This document shows, piece after piece, positions 63,209-64,000 of a DNA stretch of 64,000 nt. Under the pieces are notes generated by a model, which did no database searches, was not told the DNA's origin, and worked only from the letters and a program-made list of their open reading frames with translations. The stretch is from positions 62,001 to 126,000 of the forward strand of contig JAYFNU010000001.1 of NCBI GenBank assembly GCA_034933305.1, in the 5' to 3' direction. The DNA comes from JAYFNU01 sp034933305. GTDB taxonomy: Bacteria; Bacillota; Clostridia; Oscillospirales; Ruminococcaceae. The stretch's first letter is position 1; every line of letters begins with the position of its first letter. A program made the position numbers and the translations under genes.

Positions 63209-64000
63209 ATGGAAAAACGTGCTGAGATCAAAAAAGCGGACGCGGCGCAAAGCCGCGCGAAGCATATCTTCTTCAATATCGTTCTCGTGCTGGCTCTGGC
63301 GCTTGGCATATTCTCGTTCGGGCGCTCCTATCACCGGATGCGGCAGTCGGTCCAGGACGAGCGCGCCGCTTCCGTCGAGCAGCTCGCCGCGCTCATTACG
63401 GGCAAGGTCTCCCAGCTGCGCGGCAACTATCTCGGCGAGGCGATGCAGCTCGCAAAAACGATTGAGCATTCCGGCGCCGGGAGCCTGGCGGATATCGCCT
63501 ACCTTGACAGCGACACGACGCTGATCGCGCTGGTGGGAGAAAACGGCGTCTATACGGCGCTCGACGGCACTTCGATGGTTGTCCACGATCCGGAGCTGCT
63601 GTCGAGGCTTGTCGCCGGGGACGGCGCGAACACCACGTTCGCCACCGTGGAGACGCTCGGAGATTACTGGCTTTTCTCCGTGCCGCTGGACGGCGTGCGC
63701 ATCGGCGGCGTCCGCTACATCGGCGTCGTTCTCGCCGTCACCGCCGAGACCTACGCCGACGCCGCGACGATCACGCTCTACGATCATCTCGGCGAGAGCC
63801 TCGTGGTGGCGGAGGACGGCACCATCAAGATGCGCCCCTCCGATCCCACCGCAGAGAGCTCCTTCGACGGCTACAATCTGCTGAAGATCCTGGAAAGCAG
63901 CAGCATGACGCGGGATCAGCGGCAGGCGCTGGCCGCCGCGCTCGCGCAGATGCAGGAGTACGACGTGACCTGCGAGCTCGACGGCGTGACGTGGATCATC
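63209..64000 (+). CDS. membrane sensor protein, partial (runs off the right edge)
   Basis: 264 codons open to the window end from ATG 63209. One transmembrane helix (IFFNIVLVLALALGIFSFG) is followed by an extracellular region resembling a Cache-type sensor (VQDERAASVEQLAALITGKV, VRYIGVVLAVTAETYADAAT). The cytoplasmic output domain is missing, so kinase or cyclase cannot be decided. It lies 51 nt after the hybrid kinase gene and is probably cotranscribed. Confidence 0.8.
   Translation, partial: MEKRAEIKKADAAQSRAKHIFFNIVLVLALALGIFSFGRSYHRMRQSVQDERAASVEQLAALITGKVSQLRGNYLGEAMQLAKTIEHSGAGSLADIAYLDSDTTLIALVGENGVYTALDGTSMVVHDPELLSRLVAGDGANTTFATVETLGDYWLFSVPLDGVRIGGVRYIGVVLAVTAETYADAATITLYDHLGESLVVAEDGTIKMRPSDPTAESSFDGYNLLKILESSSMTRDQRQALAAALAQMQEYDVTCELDGVTWII

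Noticed and set aside
58739..63787. Leftward frames of 618 and 1002 residues opposite the histidine kinase
   Set aside because: Arg/His/Val-rich translations from high-GC antisense; the rightward kinase has all catalytic motifs.
1..64000. CRISPR array
   Set aside because: No series of regularly spaced repeats was seen; the only direct repeats are isolated pairs.

Overview
The window shows a Gram-positive, Clostridia-type genome, probably an Oscillospirales-like gut Firmicute. This rests on strong AGGAGG ribosome sites, a GC-rich chromosomal flank and accessory genes of the Tn1549/Tn4451 type; I cannot name the species. About 57.7 kb is one integrative conjugative element (ICE) of the Tn1549-like kind, entering from the left edge and ending on the right in the 3' half of a tRNA-Arg(CCT) gene (57711-57755). 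Chromosome follows: a TetR regulator, a 1460-residue hybrid histidine kinase and the start of a membrane sensor.

The ICE backbone is transcribed leftwards: ParA, ParB, a 94-aa protein, a HTH/DUF6017-type protein, DUF3846, PcfB, the coupling protein TraG/VirD4, Maff2, a TrbL/VirB6-like channel protein, PrgI, the VirB4 ATPase, a BRO/KilAC antirepressor, an acidic protein, an NlpC/P60 hydrolase, DUF4315, DUF4366, a small Cys protein, topoisomerase III, a short conserved protein, an ArdC/YodL protein, TTRAP and a giant methyltransferase-helicase. The giant gene has tnpV nested in another frame. The ICE's own relaxase and integrase are not in the window.

The main result is that three smaller mobilizable elements, each with its own large serine recombinase and mobilization genes, are inserted in the ICE's transfer genes. 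Element A (20496-32744, MobC plus VirD2-like relaxase, Tet ribosomal protection gene) splits maff2. Element B (33916-41492, MOBV relaxase, erm) and element C (41922-52855, MOBV relaxase, type II restriction-modification system) both split traG. Removing A leaves a 219-nt maff2 frame (72 aa); removing B and C leaves a 1767-nt traG frame (588 aa). Every target is therefore restored exactly and in frame. As it stands the ICE should be unable to conjugate, and the three passengers sit inside the machinery they would need to move.

Other points: element C's recombinase carries six tandem zinc-finger repeats; its R-M operon has a controller protein with matching tandem C-boxes and two endonuclease-like subunits; erm has a leader with an R-I-R arrest-type motif and an 18-bp perfect attenuator stem; a kinase-like gene in B is broken by a 204-bp internal inversion between ATAC and GTAT; and B and C share an oriT-like site.
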